Positions 17,062 through 27,500 of a DNA stretch of 44,378 nucleotides are shown here, one piece after another. Within the stretch, counting starts at the first letter, position 1, and each line of letters begins with the position of its first letter. The notes beneath the pieces are model-generated. The model saw only the letters and a program-made list of their open reading frames with translations. It had not been told where the DNA came from and did not search any database. The position numbers were made by a program, and so were the translations under genes. Source of the DNA: Schlesneria paludicola DSM 18645. GTDB lineage: Bacteria > Planctomycetota > Planctomycetia > Planctomycetales > Planctomycetaceae. The stretch is taken from assembly GCF_000255655.1 (NCBI RefSeq), contig NZ_JH636435.1, positions 2,824,053 to 2,868,430 on the forward strand, read 5' to 3'.

Positions 17062-17643
17062 TTACTTCGCAAGGAGATCAAAGATTTGATCGACATTGTC
17101 GTAGGGCTTTGGAATCGAACCAAGATGAGCGACCTGCCCCTTCCGATCAATCAAAAACGCCCCGGACAGCGGCTTCTCGTTGGAAGGGTCCATTCGCCCC
17201 CAATGACGATGAATGCGCAGCATGCCTTCAGGCGACTGCGGATCAAAATCCGAAACCAAGGGGAACGGAAAGGCCCCCCCTGCCCGTTCCATCGCCGCCC
17301 GATTCTCTTGAGGCAGCGCGGTCGTCACCCCCACGACCTTCACATCTTGAGATTGAAGTTCCGCGTATCGATCGCGGAGTCGCAGCAGATCCGAATCCTG
17401 ATCGGCCCCGCGCTCGCCATTAAAAAACAACACAATGATCCGATGCCGTCCCAGCCACGACGCCAGTCGCACCAGATGATTCTCCGCATCGAGTGCTTCA
17501 AACGGCGGTGCAGGACGCATGACCGTCGCCGCGGCCACTTGCTGTTCGTAATCCAATGGCTTGTTGATCAGGACCCGAACGACGCAGACCAGCCCGATCA
17601 AGATTCCCGCCGCGACAACCAACAGCAAGCGACGATCTTTCAT
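17062..17643 (-). CDS. membrane-anchored redoxin-fold protein lacking a redox cysteine
   Basis: From ATG 17643 the protein has 193 residues. It has one N-terminal membrane anchor (residues 4-25) and an extracytoplasmic domain with an AhpC/TSA-like thioredoxin fold: ASWLGRHRIIVLFFNGERG, then LRLRDRYAELQSQDVKVVGVTT, FPFPLVSDFD and SGAFLIDRKGQVAHLG. Peroxiredoxins and TlpA proteins carry a Cys in the loop after the 'VLFF' strand; here that loop reads NGERGADQDSDLL. The only cysteine, C20, is inside the membrane anchor. Redox catalysis by the usual mechanism is therefore unlikely, and a scaffold or binding role is more plausible. It is downstream of leuA on the same strand, 72 bp after the leuA stop, and could be co-transcribed. 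Confidence 0.75.
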   Translation of the reverse strand: MKDRRLLLVVAAGILIGLVCVVRVLINKPLDYEQQVAAATVMRPAPPFEALDAENHLVRLASWLGRHRIIVLFFNGERGADQDSDLLRLRDRYAELQSQDVKVVGVTTALPQENRAAMERAGGAFPFPLVSDFDPQSPEGMLRIHRHWGRMDPSNEKPLSGAFLIDRKGQVAHLGSIPKPYDNVDQIFDLLAK

Positions 17644-17715
17644 CGAGAATCTTTCCACTGGAAAAAGCCAACCGCCCGGCACACGTTCACGGCATTCACA
17701 GCACAGACGATCAAC

Positions 17716-19299
17716 CTAAACCCCGTGCGCGGGTGTCGACGTCGGCTGCTCGCTGATCGCCTTATTTAATGCCTTCAGATACGCCAAAGCGCTCGCTTCA
17801 ATCACGTCGGTACTGACCGCTTTGCCATGATAGCGACGCCCTTGATAGACGATCTCAACCGAGGCTTCACCCTGGGCGTCCTCGCCACCTGAAACGGCAC
17901 GAACCTGATAGTCCTTCAGTTCCGCGCTAATGCCAACAATCCGTTCCATCGCCTTGCAGACCGCATCAACCGGACCGTCACCGATCGCCGCATCGCGATA
18001 GGTCGCGACCGAAACGTCGCCGGTCGTGCTGCCGGCCGAAGTGGCAGCGGCAGACTCGTCACGCAGTTCAACAGTCGCCGTCGGAATCGTCCCCGTCCCC
18101 GCGGCAATGTGAAAGCGAATCAGCTTCCAGCGATCCACCGTCACGTTCATTCGATTGTCGATCAAGGCAACGATATCGGCGTCGTAAACGTTTTTCTTTT
18201 TGTCGGCCAGTGCAATGAAATCGTCATACACCTGCTGCAACTGGGCGTCCGGCAATTGATAGCCGAGTTCGATGACCCGCGAACGAATCGCATGCCGACC
18301 GCTGTGCTTGCCCAAGACGAGATTCGCCCCCACGAAACCAACATCCTCGGCCCGCATGATTTCGTATGTCGTCCGCTCTTTCAACACGCCGTCTTGATGG
18401 ATTCCCGCTTCGTGAGCAAACGCATTCTGCCCCACGATCGCTTTATTGCGTTGAACGAGCATCCCCGTCGTGCTCGACACCAGGCGGCTCAGGCCACACA
18501 ACTTGGGAGTATGAATGTTTGTCTCAACACCGTAGTAGTCATGACGCGTCTTGAGCGCCATCACGATCTCTTCGAGCGCCGCATTGCCCGCCCGTTCACC
18601 CAATCCGTTGATGGTACATTCAATCTGCCGGGCACCCGCTTCCACAGCAGCCAAACTGTTCGCCACCGCAAGTCCAAGGTCGTTATGGCAGTGCGTGCTG
18701 ATGATCGCCCGATTGATGTTCGAGACATGCTGCTTGAGGTGCGAAATAACTTTGAAATAGTGCGTCGGTGTGGCATAACCGACCGTGTCGGGGATATTCA
18801 CCGTCGTCGCACCCGCCTCGATCGCCTTCTCGACGACTTCGACCAAGAAGTCCAACTCCGTCCGAGCGGCATCTTCGGGCGAGAATTCGACGTCTTCGCA
18901 CAAGGACCGGGCCAGTTTCACATGCTCCACGGCCGCTTTGACGATCTCTTGCTCGGCCATTTTCAGTTTGAACTGACGATGGATCGGACTTGTGGCAAGA
19001 AACACGTGAATTCGCGATTTCGCCACCCCGCGAAGTGCCTCCCCTGCCCTTTCGATATCTTCCCGGCGACAACGAGCCAAACCACAGATTCTCGCTCGAT
19101 CACCAAACCGCTGTGCGACGGCCCGGACCGCTTCAAAATCGCCGGGCGAGGCGATCGGAAACCCGGCTTCGATCACGTCCACGCCCAGTTCGACCAGCGC
19201 TTCCGCGATTTTCAGCTTTTCGGGTGTCGTCATGCTGCAACCGGGTGACTGTTCGCCATCGCGAAGCGTGGTGTCAAAGATAATGACGTTGTCGGACAT
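17716..19299 (-). CDS. leuA: 2-isopropylmalate synthase
   Basis: The enzyme condenses acetyl-CoA with 2-oxoisovalerate, the committed step of leucine synthesis. The 527-residue protein has the TIM-barrel catalytic domain: [12 protein letters not shown] at residues 9-20, [15 protein letters not shown] with metal-binding His residues, and [14 protein letters not shown]. The C-terminal LeuA regulatory domain, where leucine binds, is present (about residues 385-515, with [23 protein letters not shown]). The length is typical. The start at ATG 19299 gives the canonical [16 protein letters not shown]. Transcription is very likely controlled by the leader-peptide attenuator at 19402-19526 in addition to feedback inhibition. 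No leuB, leuC or leuD lies in the window. Confidence 0.97.
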   Translation of the reverse strand: MSDNVIIFDTTLRDGEQSPGCSMTTPEKLKIAEALVELGVDVIEAGFPIASPGDFEAVRAVAQRFGDRARICGLARCRREDIERAGEALRGVAKSRIHVFLATSPIHRQFKLKMAEQEIVKAAVEHVKLARSLCEDVEFSPEDAARTELDFLVEVVEKAIEAGATTVNIPDTVGYATPTHYFKVISHLKQHVSNINRAIISTHCHNDLGLAVANSLAAVEAGARQIECTINGLGERAGNAALEEIVMALKTRHDYYGVETNIHTPKLCGLSRLVSSTTGMLVQRNKAIVGQNAFAHEAGIHQDGVLKERTTYEIMRAEDVGFVGANLVLGKHSGRHAIRSRVIELGYQLPDAQLQQVYDDFIALADKKKNVYDADIVALIDNRMNVTVDRWKLIRFHIAAGTGTIPTATVELRDESAAATSAGSTTGDVSVATYRDAAIGDGPVDAVCKAMERIVGISAELKDYQVRAVSGGEDAQGEASVEIVYQGRRYHGKAVSTDVIEASALAYLKALNKAISEQPTSTPAHGV

Positions 19300-19401
19300 G
19301 ATGATTTCGTGCTTCTATCTGAATAAGGTAGAAAACCGCGGGGACACAGACGTTTGACCGGATTGCCAATCCTGACCATCAAGCCAAAGTTTATCGTGTA
19401 C

Positions 19402-19436
19402 GAATAAAAAAACCCTGAGACCACGCGGTCTCAGGG
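19402..19436 (-). terminator. attenuator terminator upstream of leuA
   Basis: On the minus strand a perfect 10-base stem CCCTGAGACC / GGTCTCAGGG (19413-19436, loop of 4) is followed by TTTTTTTATT. It lies about 100 bases before the leuA start with no gene upstream that it could serve, only a leader peptide. Part of its 5' arm (CCCTGA) can pair with TCAGGG further upstream, which would prevent the terminator from forming. Confidence 0.88.
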
Positions 19437-19460
19437 TCAACTTGTGCATAATGCGACTGG

Positions 19461-19514
19461 ACGTTCCCTGATGCCCGCGTTTCAGCGAGTTAGCAGGTTC
19501 AGTAGGAGGAACGT
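19461..19514 (-). promoter_or_regulatory. leuA attenuator pairing regions 1 and 2
   Basis: Region 1 is ACGTTCC (minus strand, plus positions 19514-19508), inside the leader peptide just before the Leu codons. Region 2 holds two overlapping words: GGAACGT (19467-19461), complementary to region 1, and TCAGGG (19471-19466), complementary to CCCTGA at 19436-19431 in the terminator. The pairings 1:2 and 2:3 are mutually exclusive. A ribosome stalled on Leu codons would cover region 1, free region 2 and let it block the terminator, which is the standard attenuation logic. Confidence 0.78.
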
Positions 19515-19526
19515 GTCGCGTGTCAT
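19482..19526 (-). CDS. leuL: leu operon leader peptide (14 residues)
   Basis: ATG 19526 to TGA 19482 encodes MTRDTFLLLNLLTR: five Leu in 14 residues, with three consecutive codons CTC, CTA, CTG and then CTG, CTA after one Asn. It precedes the leuA attenuator terminator by about 45 bases, like Leu leader peptides in proteobacteria. No clear Shine-Dalgarno is seen; a transcription start close to the ATG would allow near-leaderless initiation. The gene is too short for ordinary gene callers. Confidence 0.85.
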   Translation of the reverse strand: MTRDTFLLLNLLTR

Positions 19527-20252
19527 GATGAGGGAACAGACAATCCATTTTCGATGTAGGTTCAGTGGACGCGACCGAAATCGCCTCCCACAAAATGATA
19601 CTGCTCGGGCCAACAGGGGTCAACTTGCAGCATCCTCAGACCAGTATCGACGAACGACGGAAATCGCAATCAGCAAAAACGAGAGGCTTTGAACGAATTG
19701 TCCCAGAATCGTGCTCGGCAATTTCACTCGGGGCGCAGCCAGCCTTCGCCCCAGGCGCGAGCTGTTCAAACCAACCCCGATCCCCATAGCAATTGTTTAC
19801 TTACGAAGACTTCAGTCCAAAATCCCGTCTTGTCTGGATCTTCCTATCTCACTAGCATCCGATTGCGTTCAAGCAACACCGTCATGGACGAGTTTGGTGT
19901 GCAACGACGGACGACTTTCAGATTCGAAATCTGGCGGGGATCGCCCCCGTCGGCCGTCATTCTTTGGCTCATCGCCCCTGCATCATGTCAGGCACGGCAC
20001 CGAGCTCACCTCGCAACGTCTTGACGGCACTACCGTTGTGTCACCGGCATGTTGAAAGAACGGGGACTGGCTCCGCACAGGCTCAAAAACCCTTTGAGAT
20101 CGAGAATGCCGAGGTGCCTGTCCCCATTCGTTCAACAAGTCGATTTGATTTTGGTGTCGTATGAACTATGGATTCTCGCATTCCTTGAGTGAGACATTGC
20201 CAACGCGAGAGTCGACGTCTCTGAATGTCTCAGGGTTGGTCTCGTCACGAAG
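19527..20252. other. long spacer with leuL promoter region and one REP-like repeat
   Basis: This 726 bp region lies between the divergent leuL-leuA transcript and the SGNH-like gene. It must hold the leuL promoter near its left edge. It contains the repeat at 20051-20136. No protein-like frame with a ribosome binding site was found. Confidence 0.4.
20051..20136. repeat. REP-like hairpin repeat, copy B
   Basis: The left arm GTTGAAAGAACGGGGAC continues as TGGCTCCG; the right part GGTGCCT is followed by GTCCCCATTCGTTCAAC. Fifteen of 17 terminal bases pair. The interior has the typical AAAAAC stretch. Confidence 0.85.
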
Positions 20253-21578
20253 ATGCTGCGTGCCGGGCTGAAATTCATTCGCCGATTCACCTTCGCCACC
20301 TCCCTGCTCATCTTGCTGATCTGCGGAGCCGAGGTCGGCGTGCGCCTGTACGAGGCGGCAGGCGGCACCCGCATTCAAAACACTTCAGAAGCGTCCAGCC
20401 TTGATCCCTCCCGATTGACGGTCCCTTCCTCGTCATGTCATCAGGAACTGATGCCCCTGGCGACCGCTCGCGTCGCCTGCCGCGACTCGAAGTCAGAAGT
20501 CGTAATCCACACGAATAGCCTGGGGCTGCGCGGCCGAGAACCGGCGATCCCCAAGCCGTCCGATGTCTGTCGGATTGTCGTACTGGGCGATGAAACGATC
20601 TTCGCCCCTGAAACGGACGACGCCGATCACTTCTGCACGCTCCTTCAAACGCAATTGCAACAACACTCGACAGCCACGATCGAAGTCATCAATGCCGGAG
20701 TTCCCGGCCATTGCCCGCTGACTGAATTCGTGCTGTTCAAACAACGACTGCTCAACCTGAAACCCGATCTGGTGCTGATGCATTTTGACTGGTCAGACGT
20801 CTCCGATGATCAACAAGTCCGACGTCAGGCTCGTTGTGATGAATCGCATATCGTTCAGGCTTGCCCGCACCCGAAACTGACGGCAAGACAGAAGGGACGG
20901 CCGATCGAGCAATGGCGGCAGCAATTCCGGCTGCTGGACTGGGGACTGTGTTCCGCAAGCTCCGAATGGAAATCGCGCGTGGCACGCCAGAAAGCATCAA
21001 GCCGCGATGCAGACCTGAACCCTTATGCATGGCTGCGTGACGAGCGTCCGGAACGCAATGTGGGATTCTGCCACTCCATCGAACCGATCGTCGAAATCGC
21101 AAAACTGTGCCGTTCCTCGTTCTGCCAGTTTGCCCTGTTCACCTCGCCCAAGCCTTGGCAGGTCTCCGCCCGATGCTGTCGCGGCGCCGGAATCCGTCTC
21201 GCATCGGGAGTCGCCCGTGACGCCTGTTACGCAAACCGCGCCCCGTTCAAAGCGCTACAACGTTTTGCCGATCATCAGAAGATTCTCTTCTTCGATGGCA
21301 CGGCGACCTTAACCTCTGGAAAATCACCCGAAGTCAATTTTTTGAATTATGCCCCCCGCTGGTCGCATGCCGGTCACCAGCACATGGCCGATGATATGAC
21401 GCGTTTCCTACTCGAAAATGCCCCCGACTTGTGGAACAGAAACTACGTCCCCCGCAGTCAGAACATCCATTCGCCGCTCACACGGATTCGAACCGATGAC
21501 GATTCAATTCAGTGGACCAGCGGCACACAGCAGCAGTCTCGACCTCCTGAAACCGAACTCAAACGACAAACGCCGTAA
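20253..21578 (+). CDS. membrane-anchored SGNH-hydrolase-like protein with altered nucleophile block
   Basis: This protein has 441 residues, with an N-terminal membrane anchor (about 12-30). The motif order follows the SGNH/GDSL fold of planctomycete proteins. It has NSLGLRGRE (88-96) and block I as VVLGDETIF (residues 109-117). It then has VINAGVPGHCP (145-155) in the place of the block with Gly, LVLMHFDWSDV, and a late HAGHQHMADDM in the place of the catalytic Asp/His block. In active members block I is GDS; here it is GDE, so the serine nucleophile is missing. The last 60 residues are polar and probably disordered. Similar proteins are sometimes linked to polysaccharide acylation. The start is ATG 20253 without a strong ribosome binding site. 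It is downstream of one REP-like element and followed by another. Confidence 0.72.
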   Translation: MLRAGLKFIRRFTFATSLLILLICGAEVGVRLYEAAGGTRIQNTSEASSLDPSRLTVPSSSCHQELMPLATARVACRDSKSEVVIHTNSLGLRGREPAIPKPSDVCRIVVLGDETIFAPETDDADHFCTLLQTQLQQHSTATIEVINAGVPGHCPLTEFVLFKQRLLNLKPDLVLMHFDWSDVSDDQQVRRQARCDESHIVQACPHPKLTARQKGRPIEQWRQQFRLLDWGLCSASSEWKSRVARQKASSRDADLNPYAWLRDERPERNVGFCHSIEPIVEIAKLCRSSFCQFALFTSPKPWQVSARCCRGAGIRLASGVARDACYANRAPFKALQRFADHQKILFFDGTATLTSGKSPEVNFLNYAPRWSHAGHQHMADDMTRFLLENAPDLWNRNYVPRSQNIHSPLTRIRTDDDSIQWTSGTQQQSRPPETELKRQTP

Positions 21579-21681
21579 TCCCTGTCTTCGCCGTTCGCAT
21601 CGATCGACGATTGCAAACAATGGCCTCAACCGGGAGTCTGAATCCATCAGAGGCTTCACCGGCTGCGTAAGATGCCTATAG

Positions 21682-21778
21682 CAGCGTGTCGAAGTAACGG
21701 GGACTGGCTCCGACCAGATAAAAAACGCCATGACATCGTGACCGCGCAGGTGCCTGTCCCCCTTACTTCAACACGCTG
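21682..21778. repeat. REP-like hairpin repeat, copy C
   Basis: Terminal arms of 23 bases (CAGCGTGTCGAAGTAACGGG at the left, then GAC; complementary ending at CAACACGCTG) pair at 21 positions. The core TGGCTCCG ... GCAGGTGCCT is conserved. It lies between the SGNH-like gene and glutamate dehydrogenase and may also act as an RNA 3' hairpin. Confidence 0.9.
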
Positions 21779-21843
21779 ATAGACGGCAAGTGTGAGATTC
21801 CTTCCCTGCAATGACATTCCATTTGACGCACTGGACAAACTCC

Positions 21844-23076
21844 ATGAGCACGCCAAACAAGTCCGAGATCTATTTCCATGCCGCAGCAGACCATCTGAAG
21901 ATTTCCGATCGGATGCGCACGCTGCTGCTGACACCTGAACGCGACGTGAAAGTTCAGTTGGCCGTTCGCTTGGATAATGGCGAAGTGGGAACATTCGTCG
22001 GCTATCGTGTCCAGCACGACGGTGCCCGCGGCCCCATGAAAGGCGGATTGCGTTACCACCCCGAAGTCGATGATCTTGAAGTACAAACCCTGGCCCAGCT
22101 CATGACCTGGAAAACCGCCGTCGTCGACCTGCCCTACGGCGGTGCCAAAGGCGGGATCGCCGTCGATCCACGAAGTCTGAGCAGCGGAGAACTCGAGCGG
22201 CTAACACGCAAATTCGTCGATCAGATTCACGACATGGTCGGCCCCGACACCGACATTCCTGCACCGGACATGGGCACCAACAGTCAGGTGATGGCTTGGT
22301 TCATGAACCAGTACCAAAAGTACCACGGCTTTCAGCCGGCCTGTGTGACCGGAAAGCCGCTGGAACTGCACGGGTGCGAGGGACGTGAAGAAGCGACCGG
22401 CCGCGGCGTCGTCATCATCGCCAATCGGTTGTTCCATCAGTTGGGACAGGAACTCAAAGGGAAGACCGTTGCCCTGCAGGGGTTCGGTAACGTCGGTCTC
22501 TACACCGCCAAGTTCTTGTTTGAACGGGGCGCGAAAATTGTCGCGATCACCGATGTCCGAGGTGGATGTGCAAACCCGAATGGACTGAACATTCCCAAGC
22601 TGGCGGAATACGCCAAATCGAACAACGGCGTGCAAGGTTTTCCCGAGTCGGAACCGCTCGACAACGAAGGCCTGTTCGCCACCAAGTGCGATCTACTGAT
22701 CCCCGCCGCCTTGGGCGGACAACTCACCGCGAAAACCGCTCCGATCGTCCAAGCCAAATACATCGTCGAAGCCGCCAACGACCCGACGACGCCGGAAGCG
22801 GACGAGATCTTCCACGAACGCGGCATCCTGGTCGCACCAGATATTCTTGCCAACGCGGGTGGTGTGACGGTCAGCTACTTCGAGTGGGTTCAGAACCGCT
22901 CGGTCGTGCATTGGCCGCTGGAAGAAATCCGCGCCAAACTGGAACTGAAGATGACGGCGGCATTCGATGCCGTTTGGAAAATCGCCGAGGAGCGCAAAGT
23001 TCCGCTTCGCACCGCCGCCTATATTCTGGGGATCGGCCGCGTGGCGAAAGCCACGGAACTCGCCGGCGTCTCGTGA
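21844..23076 (+). CDS. gdhA: glutamate dehydrogenase (Glu/Leu/Phe/Val dehydrogenase family)
   Basis: The enzyme interconverts glutamate and 2-oxoglutarate plus ammonium with NAD(P). The 410-residue length is that of the hexameric bacterial and archaeal type. Substrate-side motifs are [14 protein letters not shown] and the catalytic-lysine segment [11 protein letters not shown]. The cofactor domain has [10 protein letters not shown] followed by ITDVRGG, where the acidic residue after the second strand favours [15 protein letters not shown] and the C-terminal [18 protein letters not shown] are also standard. I chose ATG 21844 ([11 protein letters not shown]); an in-frame ATG 33 bases earlier lacks homology. 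A broader amino-acid dehydrogenase activity cannot be excluded by eye. Confidence 0.92.
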   Translation: MSTPNKSEIYFHAAADHLKISDRMRTLLLTPERDVKVQLAVRLDNGEVGTFVGYRVQHDGARGPMKGGLRYHPEVDDLEVQTLAQLMTWKTAVVDLPYGGAKGGIAVDPRSLSSGELERLTRKFVDQIHDMVGPDTDIPAPDMGTNSQVMAWFMNQYQKYHGFQPACVTGKPLELHGCEGREEATGRGVVIIANRLFHQLGQELKGKTVALQGFGNVGLYTAKFLFERGAKIVAITDVRGGCANPNGLNIPKLAEYAKSNNGVQGFPESEPLDNEGLFATKCDLLIPAALGGQLTAKTAPIVQAKYIVEAANDPTTPEADEIFHERGILVAPDILANAGGVTVSYFEWVQNRSVVHWPLEEIRAKLELKMTAAFDAVWKIAEERKVPLRTAAYILGIGRVAKATELAGVS

Positions 23077-23162
23077 CGAGCCCCCACTTAACCCAGATGA
23101 AAACCGGATGAAATCCGCAAACGAGCTCTCTGCTGATCAGCCGAGGGCTCGCTGTATTCCGA

Positions 23163-24578
23163 TCACGACAGAATTCCCTGAACGACCTTTCCATGCACGT
23201 CGGTCAAGCGATAGTCGCGCCCGCTGTGACGATACGTCAAACGCTCGTGATCGAGCCCCATCAAATGCAGGATCGTCGCATGGAAGTCGTGCATATGCAC
23301 GGGATCCTTCGCCACGTCGATCCCAAACTCGTCGGACTCGCCGTACGTGATCCCCGGTTTGACGCCCGCGCCTGCCAGCCACGATGAAAAGACCCAGTGA
23401 TGATGATCGCGGCCTTTTGCCGTCCCGGATTCTTGAAACGGCGTGCGACCGAACTCGGTCGTCCACACCACCAGCGTGTCATCAAACATGCCGCGTCGTT
23501 TCAAATCACGTAACAACCCCGCGATCGGCTGGTCGACATTCTTCGCCAGCGGTGCATGCGTCGCCGTATCGCCGTGAGCGTCCCAGTTATTCGACGACCC
23601 CACATCAATCAGCTCAATAAACCGGACACCCCGTTCCGCCAGTCGGCGGGCAATCAGACACTGCCAGGCAAAGCCCGCCGTGCTGCCCCGCTCCAAGCCA
23701 TAAAGCTGCAGGGTTTCGTCGGTCTCTTTCGTCAGATCAAATGCATCAGGAACCTCGGCTTGCATCCCGAACGCCGTCGAGTACGACTGAATGCGTGCAG
23801 TAAGCAAGGGATCAGCGGCACGCACTGCCAAATGGCGGTCATTCATCCGCGCCATCTGCGCGAGTTCCAATTCTTGCAGCCGACTGCTGGCAACACGCCG
23901 CTGCACATTGGGGACAGGTTCGGGCCCCGGAATGACACGCGTGCCTTGATGGGCGCCCGGCAAGAAATCACTCGCCCAGACTTGCCCTCCCGCATAGGGA
24001 TTTTGGGGCGCGATGACGACGAACGACGGCAGATTGCGATTCATGGTCCCCAGGCCATAGCTGACCCACGATCCAATGCTCGGCCGCGCGAATGTGAATG
24101 ACCCCGTATGCAGGCCCAGCGTCGCTTCGTAATGATTCGTGTGGTCCGATTTCATCGAGCGAATCACGCACAAATCATCGACGCATTCACCCATGTGCGG
24201 GAACAGCGAACTGACTTCCGTGCCGCATTTCCCATAACGAGAAAATTCAAATTGCGGTCGAGTCAGGCGCATTTTGAAATCGCCCTTTCGCCCCTGGAAT
24301 TCATTCACGCTGACAGAGTTACCCGCTTCCTGATACAGCTTAGGCTTGGGGTCCCACGATTCGATGTGCGACACGCCGCCGCTCATGTACAGGAAAATCA
24401 CACGCTTCGCTTTGGGCGCAAAATGCGTCGGCTTGGGCGCGAGCGGATCATCGGCCCGCGGCGAGCCCGCGTCCTCGGCCAGCAACTGTGAGACAATCCC
24501 TGGCAGAAGCAATGATCCACCAACCATGGATCGTAGCATTCCGCGGCGGGTTGGGTCGAAAGCTTTATGATCTTTCAT
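23163..24578 (-). CDS. DUF1501 (sulfatase-like) exported protein
   Basis: This 471-residue protein begins with a twin-arginine signal, TRRGMLRSMVGGSLLLPG. The DUF1501 family marks are FLYMSGGVSHIESWDPKP (62-79), VIRSMKSDHTNHYEA, GFAWQCLIARRLAERGVRFIEL, TLVVWTTEFGRTPF and GRDHHHWVFSSWLAGAGVKPG. The fold is related to sulfatases and phosphatases, but the substrate is not known. It starts 6 bp after the stop of the DUF1549/DUF1553 gene, and the two are co-transcribed; this pair is a hallmark of Planctomycetes and is often discussed in connection with periplasmic handling of complex sugars. Confidence 0.92.
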   Translation of the reverse strand: MKDHKAFDPTRRGMLRSMVGGSLLLPGIVSQLLAEDAGSPRADDPLAPKPTHFAPKAKRVIFLYMSGGVSHIESWDPKPKLYQEAGNSVSVNEFQGRKGDFKMRLTRPQFEFSRYGKCGTEVSSLFPHMGECVDDLCVIRSMKSDHTNHYEATLGLHTGSFTFARPSIGSWVSYGLGTMNRNLPSFVVIAPQNPYAGGQVWASDFLPGAHQGTRVIPGPEPVPNVQRRVASSRLQELELAQMARMNDRHLAVRAADPLLTARIQSYSTAFGMQAEVPDAFDLTKETDETLQLYGLERGSTAGFAWQCLIARRLAERGVRFIELIDVGSSNNWDAHGDTATHAPLAKNVDQPIAGLLRDLKRRGMFDDTLVVWTTEFGRTPFQESGTAKGRDHHHWVFSSWLAGAGVKPGITYGESDEFGIDVAKDPVHMHDFHATILHLMGLDHERLTYRHSGRDYRLTDVHGKVVQGILS

Positions 24579-24584
24579 CGTTGA

Positions 24585-27500
24585 TTAATCCACATGCAGA
24601 AATTCATTGCTGCCAAACAAGGTCCGCACATACGCAGCCAACGCCCGCTCTTCGACTTTGTCCTGCCCCGCCGCCACCAGCTCCGTACGATACGCTTGCA
24701 GAAACTCGGTAGCGTCGGCTCGTTCATCACCGGTCGGCTGACGTCCCAACACCAACCTGACAGCACGTTCCACTTGTCCAGACTCGTCGGAGATCGCGGA
24801 TCTCAAGCGTTCCGCAGACTTCCCGGCCTTGGCGTGAACAAACGGGTCATTCAGGAAAAACAGAGACTGCGTCGGCACGGTGGTGCTGGTTCGAATGGCC
24901 GTGGTCGTATTCGGGTCGGCACCATCGAACAATCCCAGGAACGGATGACGTTTCAGCCGCTGCGTCATCAGATAGATGCTACGTCGATCGTGGTCATACA
25001 CGGCGTTGAACGGACCGTGTTGTGAATATCCCCAACTCGCTGGCGGAGGAAACGGATGCTCTTTGCCGGGCGTGGCGTCCAATTCGCCGCTGATTGCCAG
25101 AATGGAATCGCGAATCTCTTCGGCACTCAATCGCCGACGCGGGAACGAGGCGAGCCAATCTGGAGAAACCGCAGGGGATTCGTTCGAAGCACTGGCGTTC
25201 GTTCCCTGGGCGAGCGCGGCAACGGCCAGCGATCCCGCTTGTTGGTACGTTGCACTTCTCAGAATCAGACGATGCAGGTTTTTGATTGACCAACCGCCTC
25301 GCACGAATTCCTGGGCCAAATGATCGAGCAGCTCCGGATGAGTTGGCTTCAAACCACGAACACCGAAGTCATTCGAGGTTTTGACGAGCCCCGTTCCGAA
25401 ATGATTTTGCCAGATACGATTGGCCATGACGCGCGAGGTCAGCGGGTTGTCGGCACGCGTAATCCACTGCGCCAGCTCCAGACGACCACTGCCCTTCGCT
25501 TCCGTCGGCAGCGTTCCCCCGCCGAGGACCTTGATGAACCCCCGTGACACTTCGGCCCCGGGTTGGTCGGGCTCGCCCCGGATCTGGATTCTCGCATTTC
25601 GCGGAGTCCCTTCGACGACTCCGTACGCCATCTCACACGGGCCTTCCGTAAAGAGCGTCGTCAGTTCCTGACGCGCGCTTTCCACGCCTTGATTGATTCC
25701 CTTGATGGCCGCACGGACTTCGACCACTTTGGTACGCCGTTCATCGTCCGGCCCGGCCGCCGCAATCGGTGAGGCATTCGTCGGCGACAATGACGTTTCG
25801 CTGATCGTGAAATTGTCCGCATGAAGCGAAGGTCGCACGCCTGGCCGATGGCCATAACTATCAATAAAGGTGTAGTCCAGATGGCCGTCCCATCCCGTCG
25901 CAAAGGCTCCCGTAAACTCCGTCCGATCGGTGAATGATGAGATCACACCGGAATAGGTTTTTTCTTTCAGATTCAGCGACAGCTGCAGCTGGTACCACTC
26001 ACCAACGCGCAACGGGCGCACGACATCCCGCGCATCGCCACTTCGCCGCGTGATCTCGTGGCCATTGAAGAACAGCTCAACAGCCGCCGAGACCCCCGGT
26101 CCGTGCCCCAGATAGAACCGCCACGATCCCATTCCCCCCGCGGCATCGCTGGCACAACAAAAATCGACGCTCGCATACAACCGTTCGGTCGATTCAGGTT
26201 TCCAATCCGTCGCGAGAACCTGACCATAGCCATCGTATTCGCCGCGATTCGGCATCTGGATTCCACGCGAGCCGATCGAAAACAAATTCTGGAAGGGGCT
26301 TTGGGCGATCGCCGCGATCTTCACCACGCTGTTCGGTCCCGCTGTCCAAGGAACATCGGGCGCCGCATCCACCAGTTGAGATTCAAAGTCTCCGTCTTGC
26401 CCGGCCAGTTGCTTGAGCTGTTGCGTCAACCCCGCAAGATCGATCGCCGGAGCGGCCGGCGTGCCCGTCGACGTTGGAAACGGCGCGTCCTGTAGCGCCA
26501 GATTGTCGATTTCCAGGACGGGGAACTTGGAGTCCACCGCAGTCGCCGAATTCAACCCGATATAATCAATCGAACCCGACCAGTTCGTCGCGAATGGCTG
26601 CGCGGGAATGGCCAAGGTCTCGTTCGTCCCTTGTACGCGTCCCGAGAGCTCGCGCCGTTCAAGGTCCAACATCAACTGCAGACTCTGCCACTGATCCGGC
26701 TTGCTCGGACACACCAGCTCGGCTCGATCACCCGACTTCGCCAGGATCCCGTCTTTCGAAACCCAAAGCTCTGCGACAGCGTGCTGATCGGCGTCGCCGA
26801 TCCAAACGCGGTGTTGGCCGGCCGACGCCGAGGCGATGCGGAAATCGAGATTCACGAAGAGCACCGCACAGTTTTCGCGCGTCCTCGACGGATGAATCGC
26901 CCGCCCCACGTGATACTCATTCCCGTTTTTCGACAGGTTCGTACCAAGCTTGCCCAACGGATAAACCCGTTTGAAGGGGCTTTGAGCCGACGCGGTGACC
27001 GAAATGTCACCGCTCCACGCCCATGGGCCGACGAGAACACCCTTGCTGCCCCCGGCGGCCGGTCCCTGCATTTCGAAATCACCGTCCAAGTCGTCGAGCG
27101 ATCTGAGAATGGCCGGTGGGGCAGTCGGTGATTGTGCTGACAGCTTCCTCACCAGTTCGTCGACACGTTGATCGAAGGCGGTCCATTTCTGACGCGCGTC
27201 GCTCTGAGGCAACAGCGGCATCATGGCGCGTGAACGCTGCTTCTGCTCGGCCCCGGGAAAGGCATAGTTGCTACTCTCAAAAATCCCGTACAGGCCGTAA
27301 TAATCCTGCAAGGAAACAGGATCGAACTTGTGATCGTGACAACGCGCACATCCCAGACTTAACCCCAGGACGCTTTGTCCCAAGGTGTCGATCGTGTCTT
27401 GAATCGTGAGATGGTGATAGTTTTCCGAATCGAATCCGAACCGCCGCGAGATCGCCAGGAAGCCGGTCGCCACGGCTCGTTCGGCATAGCGTTCACGCGG

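Noticed and set aside
18109..19248. 379-codon open frame on the plus strand opposite leuA
   Set aside because: It is the antisense shadow of a strongly conserved gene, His/Arg-rich, without a ribosome binding site or motif. Similar shadows occur opposite glyA (7031-8020) and the C39 gene and were ignored for the same reason.
19402..19640. leuA leader considered as a T-box or metabolite riboswitch
   Set aside because: No T-box sequence or known aptamer core was seen, whereas the Leu-rich leader peptide and exclusive pairings explain the region.
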